A stretch of 64,000 bases of DNA, from positions 4,290,485 through 4,354,484 of the forward strand of contig NZ_KE386569.1 of the NCBI RefSeq assembly GCF_000427625.1, written 5' to 3'. Each line of letters starts with the position of its first letter. The stretch's first letter is position 1. Of this stretch, positions 29,755 through 39,220 are shown piece by piece. Position numbers and translations under genes: made by a program. The DNA comes from Methylobacter luteus IMV-B-3098. Its GTDB lineage: Bacteria; Pseudomonadota; Gammaproteobacteria; Methylococcales; Methylomonadaceae. The notes below the pieces were generated by a model. That model was not told the DNA's origin, made no database searches, and saw only the letters and a program-made list of their open reading frames with translations.

Positions 29755-30230
29755 TTTTTTGTTTCCGCTTTTTCTTCGGCCGACTTAAACAGGAACTGGC
29801 CGATCACTTTCTCCAGGATGATGGCGGACTGCGTGATTTCAATTGCGCTGCCGTTTTTCAGATAATCTTCCGAGCCGCCCGGCACCAGATTGACGTATTG
29901 TTCGCCTAACAGGCCGGCGGTAAAAATGCTGGCGCTCGTATCATCCGGTATGGTGGTGTACTTTGCGTTGATATGCATTTCAACGACAGATTCGTAAGTG
30001 GTTGGATCGAAATTGATGGCGCTGACTTGCCCTATTTTAACGCCGGCCGCGGAAACCGCCGATTTAACCTTCAGTCCGCCGGAGTTCTCGAAACGGGCAG
30101 TCACAGTATAAGTGTCTTCTTTAATAAAAGAGCTTAAATTACTGACTTGCAAAGCAAGAAAGAGCAGGCCAACGATGCCTGAGGCGACAAAAAGCCCGAC
30201 AAGCGTGTCCTGGGTACTGGTGTGCTGCAT
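29751..30230 (-). CDS. mlaD: Phospholipid transport MCE-domain protein MlaD
   Basis: The 159-aa protein has one N-terminal membrane helix (LVGLFVASGIVGLLFLAL) and a single MCE domain (YTVTARFENSGGLKVKSAVSAAGVKIG) ending in LLGEQYVNLVPGG. MlaD forms the hexameric ring in the periplasm on top of MlaFE. Confidence 0.95.
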   Translation of the reverse strand: MQHTSTQDTLVGLFVASGIVGLLFLALQVSNLSSFIKEDTYTVTARFENSGGLKVKSAVSAAGVKIGQVSAINFDPTTYESVVEMHINAKYTTIPDDTSASIFTAGLLGEQYVNLVPGGSEDYLKNGSAIEITQSAIILEKVIGQFLFKSAEEKAETKK

Positions 30231-30231
30231 G

Positions 30232-31014
30232 TTAATTATCTCCGAACATGAGTGCGGTCAGAATGAAATCAAGACCTAAAATACTAAAAGCTGAATTGAC
30301 GACGGTGCGCGTAGTGGCGCGGCTGACTCCTTCGGAAGTCGGGATGGTGTCATAGCCTTCAAACAGCGCTATCCAGGTCGCTACAAAACCAAAAACAATG
30401 CTCTTGATGACGCCATTGACAATATCATCATGAAAATCCATGCTGGCCTGCATCTGTGACCAGTAAGCGCCTTCGTCCACACCTAGCAGGCCGACGCCGA
30501 CCATGAGCCCGCCCAGAATGCCGATCATGCTGAATAATGCCGCCAGCAAAGGCATGGATAAGAAGCCGGCCAAAAAGCGCGGAGAAATAATACGTTTAAT
30601 CGGATCAACGGCCATCATTTCCATGCCGGAAAGCTGTTCTGTCGCTTTCATCAGTCCGATTTCAGCCGTTAAAGCGGACCCGGCCCGGCCGGCGAACAAC
30701 AAAGCCGTCACGACAGGACCCAACTCCCTGACCAGCGACGCCGCAACCATGACGCCGAGTGTTTCTTCGGCGCCAAAATCAGACAGAATATAATAGCCCT
30801 GCAGACCCAGCACCATGCCGACAAAAAGCCCTGAAATGGTGATAATCAGAAAGGACAGGACGCCAACAGAATACATCTGATTAAGAATCAGTCTGGGTCT
30901 GGGCAGAATGCTGCCAAGGCCTGCAAGCGTATGGAGCAGGAAGAATGTGCCGCGTCCCAGTTTGGTAAAACTGGCGCGCGTCGTTCTGCCTAGATATTGT
31001 AGCAATTGCATCAT
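30232..31014 (-). CDS. mlaE: Phospholipid ABC permease MlaE
   Basis: The protein is 260 aa, the same as E. coli MlaE. The start is set at ATG 31014 just after the mlaF stop; a longer frame from 31083 overlaps mlaF. Family signatures are LVRELGPVVTALLFAGRAGSALTAEIG and GLMKATEQLSGMEMMAVDP. Five or so helices are predicted. Confidence 0.95.
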   Translation of the reverse strand: MMQLLQYLGRTTRASFTKLGRGTFFLLHTLAGLGSILPRPRLILNQMYSVGVLSFLIITISGLFVGMVLGLQGYYILSDFGAEETLGVMVAASLVRELGPVVTALLFAGRAGSALTAEIGLMKATEQLSGMEMMAVDPIKRIISPRFLAGFLSMPLLAALFSMIGILGGLMVGVGLLGVDEGAYWSQMQASMDFHDDIVNGVIKSIVFGFVATWIALFEGYDTIPTSEGVSRATTRTVVNSAFSILGLDFILTALMFGDN

Positions 31015-31018
31015 GTTT

Positions 31019-31876
31019 TTATAGCTGTCCGTAACGCTTTGATACCCGGCCAGAACGTTTTTTAGATAATAGAAGGTCGTCAACGTAGTCTGTTGCAGGA
31101 TAATGAAAATGCACCGGGCCGTCCGCTGCTCCGGTCATGAATTGTTGAACCCATTCCGATTTCGATTGCTGAATTTCCTTCGGTGTGCCCTCGCCGATGA
31201 TTTTTCCTTCCGACAGCACATAAATATAGTCGGCGATCGCCGCTGTTTCATGGACGTCGTGCGAGACGATAATGCTGGTCAGGCCCAGGGTGTTATTTAA
31301 CGATTTGATCAAATGCACCAGCGCGCCCATGGAAATGGGATCCTGGCCCGTAAAGGGCTCGTCATACATGATCATCATAGGATCCAGTGCGATCGCACGG
31401 GCTAAGGCGATGCGCCTGGCCATGCCTCCGGACAGTTCGTTAGGCATCATATTGCGCGCGCCTCTCAGTCCTACGGCTTGCAGTTTCATCAGCACCAGCG
31501 TGCGGATCATGGATTCGGGCAGATGAGTATGTTCGCGTAACGGAAAAGCCACATTATCATAGACGTTCATATCCGTTAATAAGGCCCCGCTTTGAAAAAG
31601 CATGCCCATGCGTTTGCGCAAATTGTACAATTCCGACCGGCGCAAGCGGTGGACATTCTGTCCGTCTACCGTTACAGAGCCTTGGGATGGAAACAGCTGG
31701 CCGCCGATCAACTTCAACAGCGTGGTTTTACCCGTGCCGCTGGGGCCCATGATGGCGGTAATTTTGCCGCGTTCGAATTCCAGCGAAATATCGTCAAATA
31801 TTTTCTTATTGCCCCGGGAAAACGACAAATTATGAACAGAAACTAAGCTGTTTTGAGAGGAAACGCTGTTATCCAT
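31019..31876 (-). CDS. mlaF: Phospholipid ABC ATPase MlaF
   Basis: The 285-aa ATPase has Walker A GPSGTGKTT, signature LSGGMARRIALARAIALDP, Walker B MIMYDEPFTGQDP and a switch His in VSHDVHE. Energises phospholipid movement with MlaE and MlaD. First gene of the minus-strand operon mlaFEDB-murA-hisGD(C). mlaC, the periplasmic shuttle, is not in the run. Confidence 0.96.
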   Translation of the reverse strand: MDNSVSSQNSLVSVHNLSFSRGNKKIFDDISLEFERGKITAIMGPSGTGKTTLLKLIGGQLFPSQGSVTVDGQNVHRLRRSELYNLRKRMGMLFQSGALLTDMNVYDNVAFPLREHTHLPESMIRTLVLMKLQAVGLRGARNMMPNELSGGMARRIALARAIALDPMMIMYDEPFTGQDPISMGALVHLIKSLNNTLGLTSIIVSHDVHETAAIADYIYVLSEGKIIGEGTPKEIQQSKSEWVQQFMTGAADGPVHFHYPATDYVDDLLLSKKRSGRVSKRYGQL

Positions 31877-32139
31877 GCGTGGTTAAGACATATATTTCGG
31901 AATCTAAACCCGCTATTTTCTATGACTAGTCCCTGCTAAGTCAATATACGGTTGTTTGAGAAAGAAAAAGTAACGCTTTGCATCTTCAAAACGTCATAGA
32001 GACATGTATGGATGGCTGCTCCAGGAAGACTGGGCAGTAAACGACAAAACCAAGACTTATGAGAGTATTTTAATAGAAGTTCCCATAGTACATGAATGGA
32101 ATAAACATGGCATAATAAGCAATTTTGAGCTGGCAACCC
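31877..32139. other. Divergent intergenic region, mlaF / antiporter
   Basis: This 263-bp AT-rich gap separates two divergent operons and should hold promoters in both directions. No RNA gene or repeat was recognised. Confidence 0.4.
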
Positions 32140-33108
32140 ATGGTTATCAATTTTATTGCTTTGTTAGCGGGATTGGCTGTTTTAGTCTATTCAGCGGATA
32201 AGTTCGTTATGGGAACGGCCTCTATTGCCAGAAATTATGGCGTTTCTCCATTGCTCATTGGTTTGACGATAGTCAGCGTGGGAACATCCGCGCCGGAAAT
32301 TCTGGTATCAGCCATCGCCTCCTGGCAGGGGAATGCCGGTCTCGCTATAGGCAACGCGCTGGGCTCCAATATAGCCAATATCGGCTTGATTCTGGGGGTT
32401 ACGGCGCTGGTGGCGCCTTTGGCGTTTCATTACCGTATTTTAAGAAGAGAGTTGCCGGTTTTGATGGCCATCAGTATCGGCAGCTACCTGCTGTCTCTTG
32501 ACGGGTGGGATTTCTTTGACGGCGCTTTGATGCTGGCAGGTTTGATCACATTTACGGGCTGGCTGATTCGTGCGGCGGCCAATGAAAAGCAACGCGATCC
32601 TTTAGGCGAGGAGATGGTGGTCGAGTTACCCGGGAATCTGCCCAACAAAGAAGCGTGGCTTTATTTTGGGTTTGGATTGATCGGACTATTGCTGAGTTCC
32701 CGCGTATTGGTGATGTCGGCGGTCAATATCGCCCAGTTTTTTAGTGTCAGTGATGTGGTGATTGGCCTGACGATTGTCGCTGTAGGCACGAGCCTGCCGG
32801 AATTGGCCGCCTCAGTCGGCAGTGTTCTGAAAAATGAAGATGATCTGGCGGTCGGGAACGTCGTCGGCTCGAATATTTATAATTTGTTGGCTGTTTATTC
32901 AATGCCGGGCGTGCTGGCACCAGGGCCTGTTGCCGAAAGTGTCCTGGCACGCGATTTTCCGGTCATGCTGGCTTTTACCGGCATATTGTTTATTTTGGGT
33001 TATGGTATATCGAAAGCCGGGTACATCAGTCGTTGGGAAGGATTCGGCTTGGTGTCGGCTTATACTGTTTATGGATGGTTCCTCTATCAAAGCGCGGTTG
33101 TCGCTTGA
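32140..33108 (+). CDS. Calcium/sodium antiporter (CaCA family, YrbG-like)
   Basis: About 322 aa from the ATG at 32140; a TTG five codons upstream is less likely. Two inverted repeats each contain the exchanger motif: GLTIVSVGTSAPEILVS with GNALGSNIANIGLILG, and GLTIVAVGTSLPELAAS with GNVVGSNIYNLLAV. These supply the ion-binding Glu/Ser residues. It heads the kdsD-kdsC-lptCAB run, as yrbG does in E. coli. Confidence 0.95.
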   Translation: MVINFIALLAGLAVLVYSADKFVMGTASIARNYGVSPLLIGLTIVSVGTSAPEILVSAIASWQGNAGLAIGNALGSNIANIGLILGVTALVAPLAFHYRILRRELPVLMAISIGSYLLSLDGWDFFDGALMLAGLITFTGWLIRAAANEKQRDPLGEEMVVELPGNLPNKEAWLYFGFGLIGLLLSSRVLVMSAVNIAQFFSVSDVVIGLTIVAVGTSLPELAASVGSVLKNEDDLAVGNVVGSNIYNLLAVYSMPGVLAPGPVAESVLARDFPVMLAFTGILFILGYGISKAGYISRWEGFGLVSAYTVYGWFLYQSAVVA

Positions 33109-33123
33109 TTTTTCCGGCAGAAC

Positions 33124-34101
33124 ATGAAAATACACGATCATAAGCTCCGTGAACTGGCTCTGGCTGTCATCCAGGTAGAACATCGCGCGATTGCCGCATT
33201 GGTTGATCAGATCAATGACGATTTTGTTGCTGCCTGCAAGTTGATGTTTAACTGTACCGGCCGCGTTGTAGTCACGGGGATGGGCAAATCAGGGCATATT
33301 GCCGGCAAAATTGCCGCCACGTTGGCAAGCACCGGAACGCCCGCCTTCTTTGTGCATCCGGGGGAAGCCAGTCATGGTGATCTGGGGATGATCACTCGGC
33401 AGGACGTCGTGCTGGCCTTGTCAAATTCCGGAGAGACCGGCGAAGTTTTGACTATTTTGCCGATCATCAAGCGACTGGGTGTGCCTTTAATCGCGATGAC
33501 CGGAAATCCTGCTTCCACGATGGCTAAATTCGCCACGACACATATTCATGTAGGGGTTGAGCAGGAAGCTTGCCCGCTGGGCCTGGCTCCGACCTCCAGT
33601 ACAACCGCGGCGCTGGTGATGGGCGATGCTTTGGCTGTATCATTACTCGAAGCGCGTGGCTTTACACGCGATGATTTTGCCTTGTCGCACCCCGGCGGAA
33701 GTTTGGGAAAACGGCTGTTATTGATGGTGAGCGATATCATGCACGCTGGCAATAAAGTGCCGTCAGTGCCGGAGACGGCGCTGATCAGTGAGGCCTTGCT
33801 GGAAATGACCGAAAAAAAACTGGGCATGACCGCCGTTGTCGATGCGTACAATCGGGTGGTCGGGATTTTTACCGATGGCGATTTACGGCGCATGCTGGGG
33901 CGGAATCTGGATATTCATCATACCGCCATTACCGAAGTCATGACGCCGCATTGTGCCGTTATTCCGGCCGATATTCTCGCTGCGGAGGCCATGCGCATCA
34001 TGGAACAGAAAAAAATTAATGCGCTGATTGTCGTCGATGGGCAGCGGCGTGCGATAGGGGCTTTGAATATGCATGATTTGATCCATGCGGGAATAGTTTG
34101 A
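33124..34101 (+). CDS. kdsD: D-arabinose 5-phosphate isomerase
   Basis: The 325-aa protein has a SIS domain (VVVTGMGKSGHIAGKIAATL, then TGTPAFFVHPGEASHGDLGM) and two CBS domains (from DIMHAGNKVPSVPE onward). It isomerises ribulose 5-phosphate to arabinose 5-phosphate for Kdo synthesis. Its stop overlaps the kdsC start by one base. Confidence 0.96.
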   Translation: MKIHDHKLRELALAVIQVEHRAIAALVDQINDDFVAACKLMFNCTGRVVVTGMGKSGHIAGKIAATLASTGTPAFFVHPGEASHGDLGMITRQDVVLALSNSGETGEVLTILPIIKRLGVPLIAMTGNPASTMAKFATTHIHVGVEQEACPLGLAPTSSTTAALVMGDALAVSLLEARGFTRDDFALSHPGGSLGKRLLLMVSDIMHAGNKVPSVPETALISEALLEMTEKKLGMTAVVDAYNRVVGIFTDGDLRRMLGRNLDIHHTAITEVMTPHCAVIPADILAAEAMRIMEQKKINALIVVDGQRRAIGALNMHDLIHAGIV

Positions 34102-34643
34102 TGACAAAAACAGGCCAAATGCAGGCCGTGCTGGAAAAGGCCAAAAAACTGAAACTCCTGATTCTGGATGTGGATGGCGTCTTAACCGACGGCAAGCTTT
34201 TTTTTGATAATGACGGTAACGAATACAAAGCCTTTCATTCCCGCGATGGGCACGGCATCAAGCTGTTGCGGCAAACTGGCGTGGAAGTCGCTGTTATTTC
34301 AGGGCGTAAATCAAGCTCGGTAGCGCTGCGCATGAAAAATCTGGGCATTGAATATGTCTATCAAGGCCATGAAAACAAAATTGCCGCGTTTAATGAAATT
34401 ATCGGGAAGCTGCGGATAACGCCGGATCAGGCGGCCCATGTTGGCGATGACTTGCTGGATCTGCCGATCATGACCCGAGTCGGCCTTGCAATCGCGGTTG
34501 ACGACGCGAATTTTGCTGTCAAACAGCGAGCCGACTGGTGTACAACGTTGCCCGGCGGGCATGGTGCTGTCAGGGAAGTCTGCGATCTGATCATGCAGGC
34601 CCAGGGGCATTTTGATGACGTTGTGAATGCTTATCTGAAATGA
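34101..34643 (+). CDS. kdsC: 3-deoxy-D-manno-octulosonate 8-phosphate phosphatase
   Basis: About 180 aa; a HAD phosphatase with the nucleophile motif LLILDVDGVLTDGKLFFD, then FHSRDGHGIKLL and HVGDDLLDLPIM. It releases phosphate from Kdo-8-P. ATG at 34101 overlaps the kdsD TGA; the gene's own stop overlaps lptC's ATG. Confidence 0.97.
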   Translation: MTKTGQMQAVLEKAKKLKLLILDVDGVLTDGKLFFDNDGNEYKAFHSRDGHGIKLLRQTGVEVAVISGRKSSSVALRMKNLGIEYVYQGHENKIAAFNEIIGKLRITPDQAAHVGDDLLDLPIMTRVGLAIAVDDANFAVKQRADWCTTLPGGHGAVREVCDLIMQAQGHFDDVVNAYLK

Positions 34644-35206
34644 TCAGCTTGAGCGGAAAATATATTTATCTGTATGCGGCCATTATTGCGGTAATGAGCT
34701 GGTGGCTGGTTAAATTGACTGGTCTGGATGAGTTGCGCGCACCGGTTCCACCCCACAGTCCCGATTATTTCAGCACAGGCTATATAAAGTGGGAAATGGA
34801 TGAAGCAGGCAAGTTAAAAAATAGATTGCTGGCCGATAAAATGACGCACTACAACGATGACAATAGAACGCATTTGAAAAAGCCCGTGATGTTTTTCTAT
34901 AACCAGAAAACGCCGCCCTGGGTCGTTAAATCGGAAATCGGCGTTTTATCGCCCAATGGTACTGATTTGCTGCTGATGGGGAAGGTCAATGTCGAAAGAG
35001 CCAAAGGCGAGGGCGTCAATCAGCTTATAATCAACACCTCTAATGTCAGGGTCAAACCGAAAACCAGTTATGCGGAAACCGATGAATGGGCAGAGCTGAT
35101 AAGCCCTCCCAATGTAACTACGGGCACCGGCATGGAACTTGTTTTTTCCAACCCGATTAATATTAAATTGCTCGCTAATGTGCGAGGAAAGTATGAGACG
35201 AAATAA
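34640..35206 (+). CDS. lptC: LPS export protein LptC
   Basis: The 188-aa protein has one N-terminal membrane helix (YIYLYAAIIAVMSWWLV) and a periplasmic beta-jellyroll (from PDYFSTGYIKWEMDEAGKL) of the LptC family. It links the LptBFG pump to LptA. The ends overlap both neighbours, indicating tight translational coupling. Confidence 0.93.
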   Translation: MISLSGKYIYLYAAIIAVMSWWLVKLTGLDELRAPVPPHSPDYFSTGYIKWEMDEAGKLKNRLLADKMTHYNDDNRTHLKKPVMFFYNQKTPPWVVKSEIGVLSPNGTDLLLMGKVNVERAKGEGVNQLIINTSNVRVKPKTSYAETDEWAELISPPNVTTGTGMELVFSNPINIKLLANVRGKYETK

Positions 35207-35708
35207 AAAACCGGCATTTCTTTGCTTTGTATTGCTATCAGGATTATTCAGTTCCACGTCCATGGCGCTAGAAAGTGATTCCGAGCAACCAATCACAATA
35301 GACTCCAATACGGCGACTTATGACGATAGTAAAGCTATAAGTACTTATACCGGTAATGTGATCTCCATTCAGGGCAGTATTAAGGTCAATTCCGATAAGC
35401 TGGTGGTTTATTTTGTTGATGGCGATGCGGAGAAGTTGGTATTTACAGGCAATAAGGCAAAGTTCAGGCAAAAGCCCAGCGAGGGCGAAGAAGACATCAC
35501 CGGTGAAGCATTGACCGGTGAGTATTACCCCAAAAAGAACCTGCTGATCCTGATCGATGACGCAACGGTCTGGCAAGGCAATGCCACTTATTCCAGTAAA
35601 TTGATCGAATACGACAGTAAAAACTCGGTCGTCAGGGCCGGAGAAAAATCCTCCGATTCAAAGCGCGTGCGCGTCATACTGAAACCGAAATCCAAAGAAG
35701 CTAAGTAA
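35193..35708 (+). CDS. lptA: LPS export periplasmic protein LptA
   Basis: The 171-aa protein has a signal peptide ([19 protein letters not shown]) and an OstA-like domain beginning [19 protein letters not shown]. It forms the periplasmic bridge for LPS. The ATG at 35193 follows GAGGAAAG; an upstream in-frame ATG overlaps lptC heavily and would bury the signal peptide. Confidence 0.95.
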   Translation: MRRNKKPAFLCFVLLSGLFSSTSMALESDSEQPITIDSNTATYDDSKAISTYTGNVISIQGSIKVNSDKLVVYFVDGDAEKLVFTGNKAKFRQKPSEGEEDITGEALTGEYYPKKNLLILIDDATVWQGNATYSSKLIEYDSKNSVVRAGEKSSDSKRVRVILKPKSKEAK

Positions 35709-35710
35709 AA

Positions 35711-36436
35711 ATGGCTAAACTAGCAGCAAAACAGCTGATTAAAAATTACAACAAGCGTAATGTAGTTAACGGTGTGTCATTGCATGTCAATACCGGCGAA
35801 GTGGTCGGTTTGTTGGGCCCTAACGGAGCCGGTAAAACGACCAGTTTTTATATGATGGTGGGCCTGATTAAGGCCGACGAAGGCCAGATTACACTGGACT
35901 CGCACGACTTAACCTATCATCCCATGCATTTAAGGGCGCAAATGGGGATCGGTTATTTGCCGCAGGAACCCTCGGTGTTCCGCAAACTGAGCGTGGCGGA
36001 TAATTTGCGCGCGGTGCTACAAATCCGTTCCGATTTAACCAAGGGACAGGCCGAACTGGTAATAGAAGAACTGTTGCAGGAGTTTCATATCCTGCATCTG
36101 CGCGACCAGATTGCCGTAGGGCTGTCCGGCGGAGAGCGTCGACGCGTTGAAATTGCCAGGGCACTGGCCACCAACCCTCAATTCATATTGCTGGATGAGC
36201 CTTTCGCCGGCGTTGATCCGATCTCGGTAGAAGATATCAGAAAAATTATAGAACATTTAAAATATCGTGGCATCGGCGTATTGATTACCGAGCATAATGT
36301 CAGAGAAACATTAAGTATTTGTGACCGAGCGTATATACTTAACGATGGCAGGGTGATTGCGGAGGGCGGAGCGGCAGCTATTGTTGCCAATCAGGAAGTG
36401 CGAAAAGTTTATTTAGGCGATAACTTTAGTCTTTAA
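35711..36436 (+). CDS. lptB: LPS export ABC ATPase LptB
   Basis: The 241-aa ATPase has Walker [10 protein letters not shown], signature [15 protein letters not shown], Walker [14 protein letters not shown] and switch His in ITEHNVRE. It powers LPS extraction from the inner membrane with LptFG (not in this window). Two bases separate it from lptA. Confidence 0.97.
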   Translation: MAKLAAKQLIKNYNKRNVVNGVSLHVNTGEVVGLLGPNGAGKTTSFYMMVGLIKADEGQITLDSHDLTYHPMHLRAQMGIGYLPQEPSVFRKLSVADNLRAVLQIRSDLTKGQAELVIEELLQEFHILHLRDQIAVGLSGGERRRVEIARALATNPQFILLDEPFAGVDPISVEDIRKIIEHLKYRGIGVLITEHNVRETLSICDRAYILNDGRVIAEGGAAAIVANQEVRKVYLGDNFSL

Positions 36437-36466
36437 GTTAAAATTCTTAGAAAACATTATATTCTG

Positions 36467-37915
36467 ATGAAACAATCCTTACATCTTCGACTGGGCCAGC
36501 AACTGACTATGACGCCGCAATTGCAGCAGGCGATCAGATTGCTGCAATTGTCGACCCTGGATCTGCAGCAGGAAATACAGCAGGCGCTGGAATCCAATAT
36601 AATGCTGGAGATCAGCGAGGAAGAAAACGGGGCTTCGGATGCAGAGCCTGTGCCCGAAAAGAAAATTGATAATTCGGATTTACAAACCAGCGAAGGCTCG
36701 CAAACCGACATTCCGGATGAATTGCCGATAGATTCTTCCTGGGATGACATTTATGACACTGTAATGGCCTCGGGCACCGGCTCCGCTGATGATTCCGTTG
36801 AATTTGAAACGCAGCGCAGCAAGTCTTCAACCTTGTTGGATCATTTATTATGGCAATTGGAGCTGACCCGTTTTTCCGAGCGCGATCACGCCATCGCCAT
36901 GGCTATTATCGATGCGGTGAATGAGGACGGCTATCTGAGAACCAGCCCGGATGATATCTTTCAAGGGCTGCAGGCGCAGTTGGAGGATCTGGACTTTGAT
37001 GAAGTTGAAGCGGTGTTGCATCGCGTGCAGAATTTTGATCCGGCAGGCGTTGCGGCAGTTGATTTAAGTGATTGCCTGAGAATACAACTGCAACAGTTGC
37101 CGGATTCAATGCCTTTTAAGGAAGAGGCGCTGGTTCTCGTTACCCGGCACCTGGATTTATTGGCGGCGCATGACCAGTCAAAGCTGATGCGCCGATTGGG
37201 TGTTAACGAGCGGCAATTGGAGGCGATCATTGCATTGATCCGGACATTGGATCCCAAGCCCGGTGCGTGCATACAGGAGGCCGATTCCGAATATGTAATC
37301 CCTGACGTCTATGTGACTAAACATGAGGGCATATGGCAAGTACACCTTAATCCGGATATTGCCCCCAGGCTGCGCATAAATCCTTTTTATTCCGCACTGA
37401 TCAAAAGATCTGATAACAGTAAAGATAATACGGCCATGAAGGATCACTTGCAGGAGGCCAGATGGTTTATTAAGAGCCTGCATAGCCGTAACGATACCTT
37501 GTTGCGAGTGGCGCGCTGTATCGTGGAAAAGCAGCCGGCGTTTCTTGAGCATGGCCCTATAGCGATGAAGCCCATGGTGCTCCGGGATATTGCCGAGGAA
37601 CTGGAATTGCATGAGTCAACCATATCCCGCGTAACTACGCAGAAATATATGCATACGCCGAATGGTATCGTCGAATTCAAATACTTCTTTTCCAGTCATG
37701 TATCGACGGAAAACGGTGGAGAATGTTCAGCGACAGCTATCAGAGCATTTATTAAAGAATTAATCGGAAATGAAAATCCCGCAAGACCGCTAAGCGACAG
37801 TAAAATATCCGATTTATTAAAAGAAAAAGGCATCAATGTAGCGAGAAGGACAGTTGCGAAGTATCGTGAAGCGATGTTTATTTCACCATCCAGTCAGAGA
37901 AAGCGCATCTTATAG
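36467..37915 (+). CDS. rpoN: RNA polymerase sigma-54 factor
   Basis: The 482-aa protein opens with the glutamine-rich activator region (LRLGQQLTMTPQLQQAIRLL), followed by an acidic linker, the core-binding domain, and ends with the RpoN box ARRTVAKYREAM that reads the -24 element. The full set of regions is intact. A sigma-54 promoter and its RtcR activator are present at 59.4-61 kb. Confidence 0.97.
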   Translation: MKQSLHLRLGQQLTMTPQLQQAIRLLQLSTLDLQQEIQQALESNIMLEISEEENGASDAEPVPEKKIDNSDLQTSEGSQTDIPDELPIDSSWDDIYDTVMASGTGSADDSVEFETQRSKSSTLLDHLLWQLELTRFSERDHAIAMAIIDAVNEDGYLRTSPDDIFQGLQAQLEDLDFDEVEAVLHRVQNFDPAGVAAVDLSDCLRIQLQQLPDSMPFKEEALVLVTRHLDLLAAHDQSKLMRRLGVNERQLEAIIALIRTLDPKPGACIQEADSEYVIPDVYVTKHEGIWQVHLNPDIAPRLRINPFYSALIKRSDNSKDNTAMKDHLQEARWFIKSLHSRNDTLLRVARCIVEKQPAFLEHGPIAMKPMVLRDIAEELELHESTISRVTTQKYMHTPNGIVEFKYFFSSHVSTENGGECSATAIRAFIKELIGNENPARPLSDSKISDLLKEKGINVARRTVAKYREAMFISPSSQRKRIL

Positions 37916-37963
37916 CGCTGACTGATAACAACAAAAAATCATCCACCCTTAGGAGTTTATTCC

Positions 37964-38254
37964 ATGCAAGTTAATGTAACAGGTCATCATCTTGAAATAA
38001 CTGATGCGCTAAAAGCGCATGTTGACAGCAAATTTGAAAAGCTGGCTCGTCATTTTGATCATGTGACTGATGTACATGTTATTTTGAGTGTTGAAAAATT
38101 AGCCCAAAAAGCTGAAGCCACTTTGCAGCTGAGCGGTGCTAAATTATTTGCCGAAGATGAACAGGAAGATATGTACGTAGCCATTGATAATATGGTTGAT
38201 AAATTGGATCGCCAAATTATCAAGCATAAAGAAAAAATCGGAAGCCATAGATAA
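37964..38254 (+). CDS. hpf: Ribosome hibernation promoting factor
   Basis: The 96-aa protein (MQVNVTGHHLEITDALKAHV, then DMYVAIDNMVDKLDRQIIKH) is the short HPF form that stabilises 100S ribosomes in stationary phase. AGGAG precedes the ATG. It lies after rpoN as usual. Confidence 0.96.
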   Translation: MQVNVTGHHLEITDALKAHVDSKFEKLARHFDHVTDVHVILSVEKLAQKAEATLQLSGAKLFAEDEQEDMYVAIDNMVDKLDRQIIKHKEKIGSHR

Positions 38255-38303
38255 GGTGTAGGCGCAAGGTTAAAATAAGCTTTTAATCTTGCGCCCAATT
38301 ATT

Positions 38304-39161
38304 ATGAAGCTAATAATCGTCAGCGGCCTCTCCGGTTCCGGTAAAAGTATCGCGCTAGAAACGCTAGAGGATTGTGGTTATTTTTGTATTGATAATCTGC
38401 CGGTCACATTGCTGGAAGACTTTATCAACCACGTCATGCTGGCCGATAAAAAAACTTATAACAAGACCGCGATTGGCATTGATGCCAGGAACCAGAGCGA
38501 AAGCCTGCTCAGTTTTTCCGAGTGCCTGGATTTGATTCGCAGCAAAGGGATAGACTGCGAGATTATATTCATGCAGGCCGAAGAATCGACATTATTGAAG
38601 CGTTATAGCGAAACTCGCCGGCGCCATCCATTGACGGATTTTAATATACCGTTAAAAGAAGCGCTGAAAATTGAAAGAGAAATGCTGACCCCGATTGCCA
38701 GGCATGCCAATGTCGTTATCGATACCAGCCGAACGCATTACCATCAGTTGCGGGAGCTGATCAAGGAACAGATAGGCGAAAGGAACGCTCGGCATATTGC
38801 CTTACAGTTTCAGTCGTTTGGCTTTAAGCATGGCGTGCCGTTGGATGCTGATTTTGTATTTGATGCCCGCTCTCTGCCAAACCCTCACTGGATTCCGGAA
38901 TTGCGCGGTTTAACCGGAAAGGATCAGCCGGTCGCTGATTTTCTTAAAAGCGAGTCTTTAGTGGCTGAGTTTTTTCAGGATATTACCGATTTTCTTCTGC
39001 GCTGGATACCTCGTTTTGAGGCCGAAGGGCGGAGTTACTTGACCGTCGCGATAGGATGCACAGGCGGGCAGCATCGATCGGTTTATCTGGTTGATTCATT
39101 AGCCCAGCATTTTAAGAATTCTTCTATGAACGTCATTGTTCGTCATAGAGAATTACATTAG
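38304..39161 (+). CDS. rapZ: RNase adapter protein RapZ
   Basis: About 285 aa from ATG 38304 (E. coli 284). It has Walker A GLSGSGKS, the middle motif RRRHPL and the C-terminal GCTGGQHRSVYLVD. RapZ binds small RNAs and directs RNase E in enteric bacteria. ptsN, usually between hpf and rapZ, is absent here: the gap is only 49 bp. Confidence 0.96.
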   Translation: MKLIIVSGLSGSGKSIALETLEDCGYFCIDNLPVTLLEDFINHVMLADKKTYNKTAIGIDARNQSESLLSFSECLDLIRSKGIDCEIIFMQAEESTLLKRYSETRRRHPLTDFNIPLKEALKIEREMLTPIARHANVVIDTSRTHYHQLRELIKEQIGERNARHIALQFQSFGFKHGVPLDADFVFDARSLPNPHWIPELRGLTGKDQPVADFLKSESLVAEFFQDITDFLLRWIPRFEAEGRSYLTVAIGCTGGQHRSVYLVDSLAQHFKNSSMNVIVRHRELH

Positions 39162-39220
39162 TCTCTTTCCGCATTTATCAACTGGAACTGGCACGGCAAT
39201 GATCTGTTGTGTTGGTTTTT

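Noticed and set aside
36467..36750. Serine-rich minus-strand frame under rpoN
   Set aside because: It is the antisense shadow of the glutamine-rich start of RpoN.
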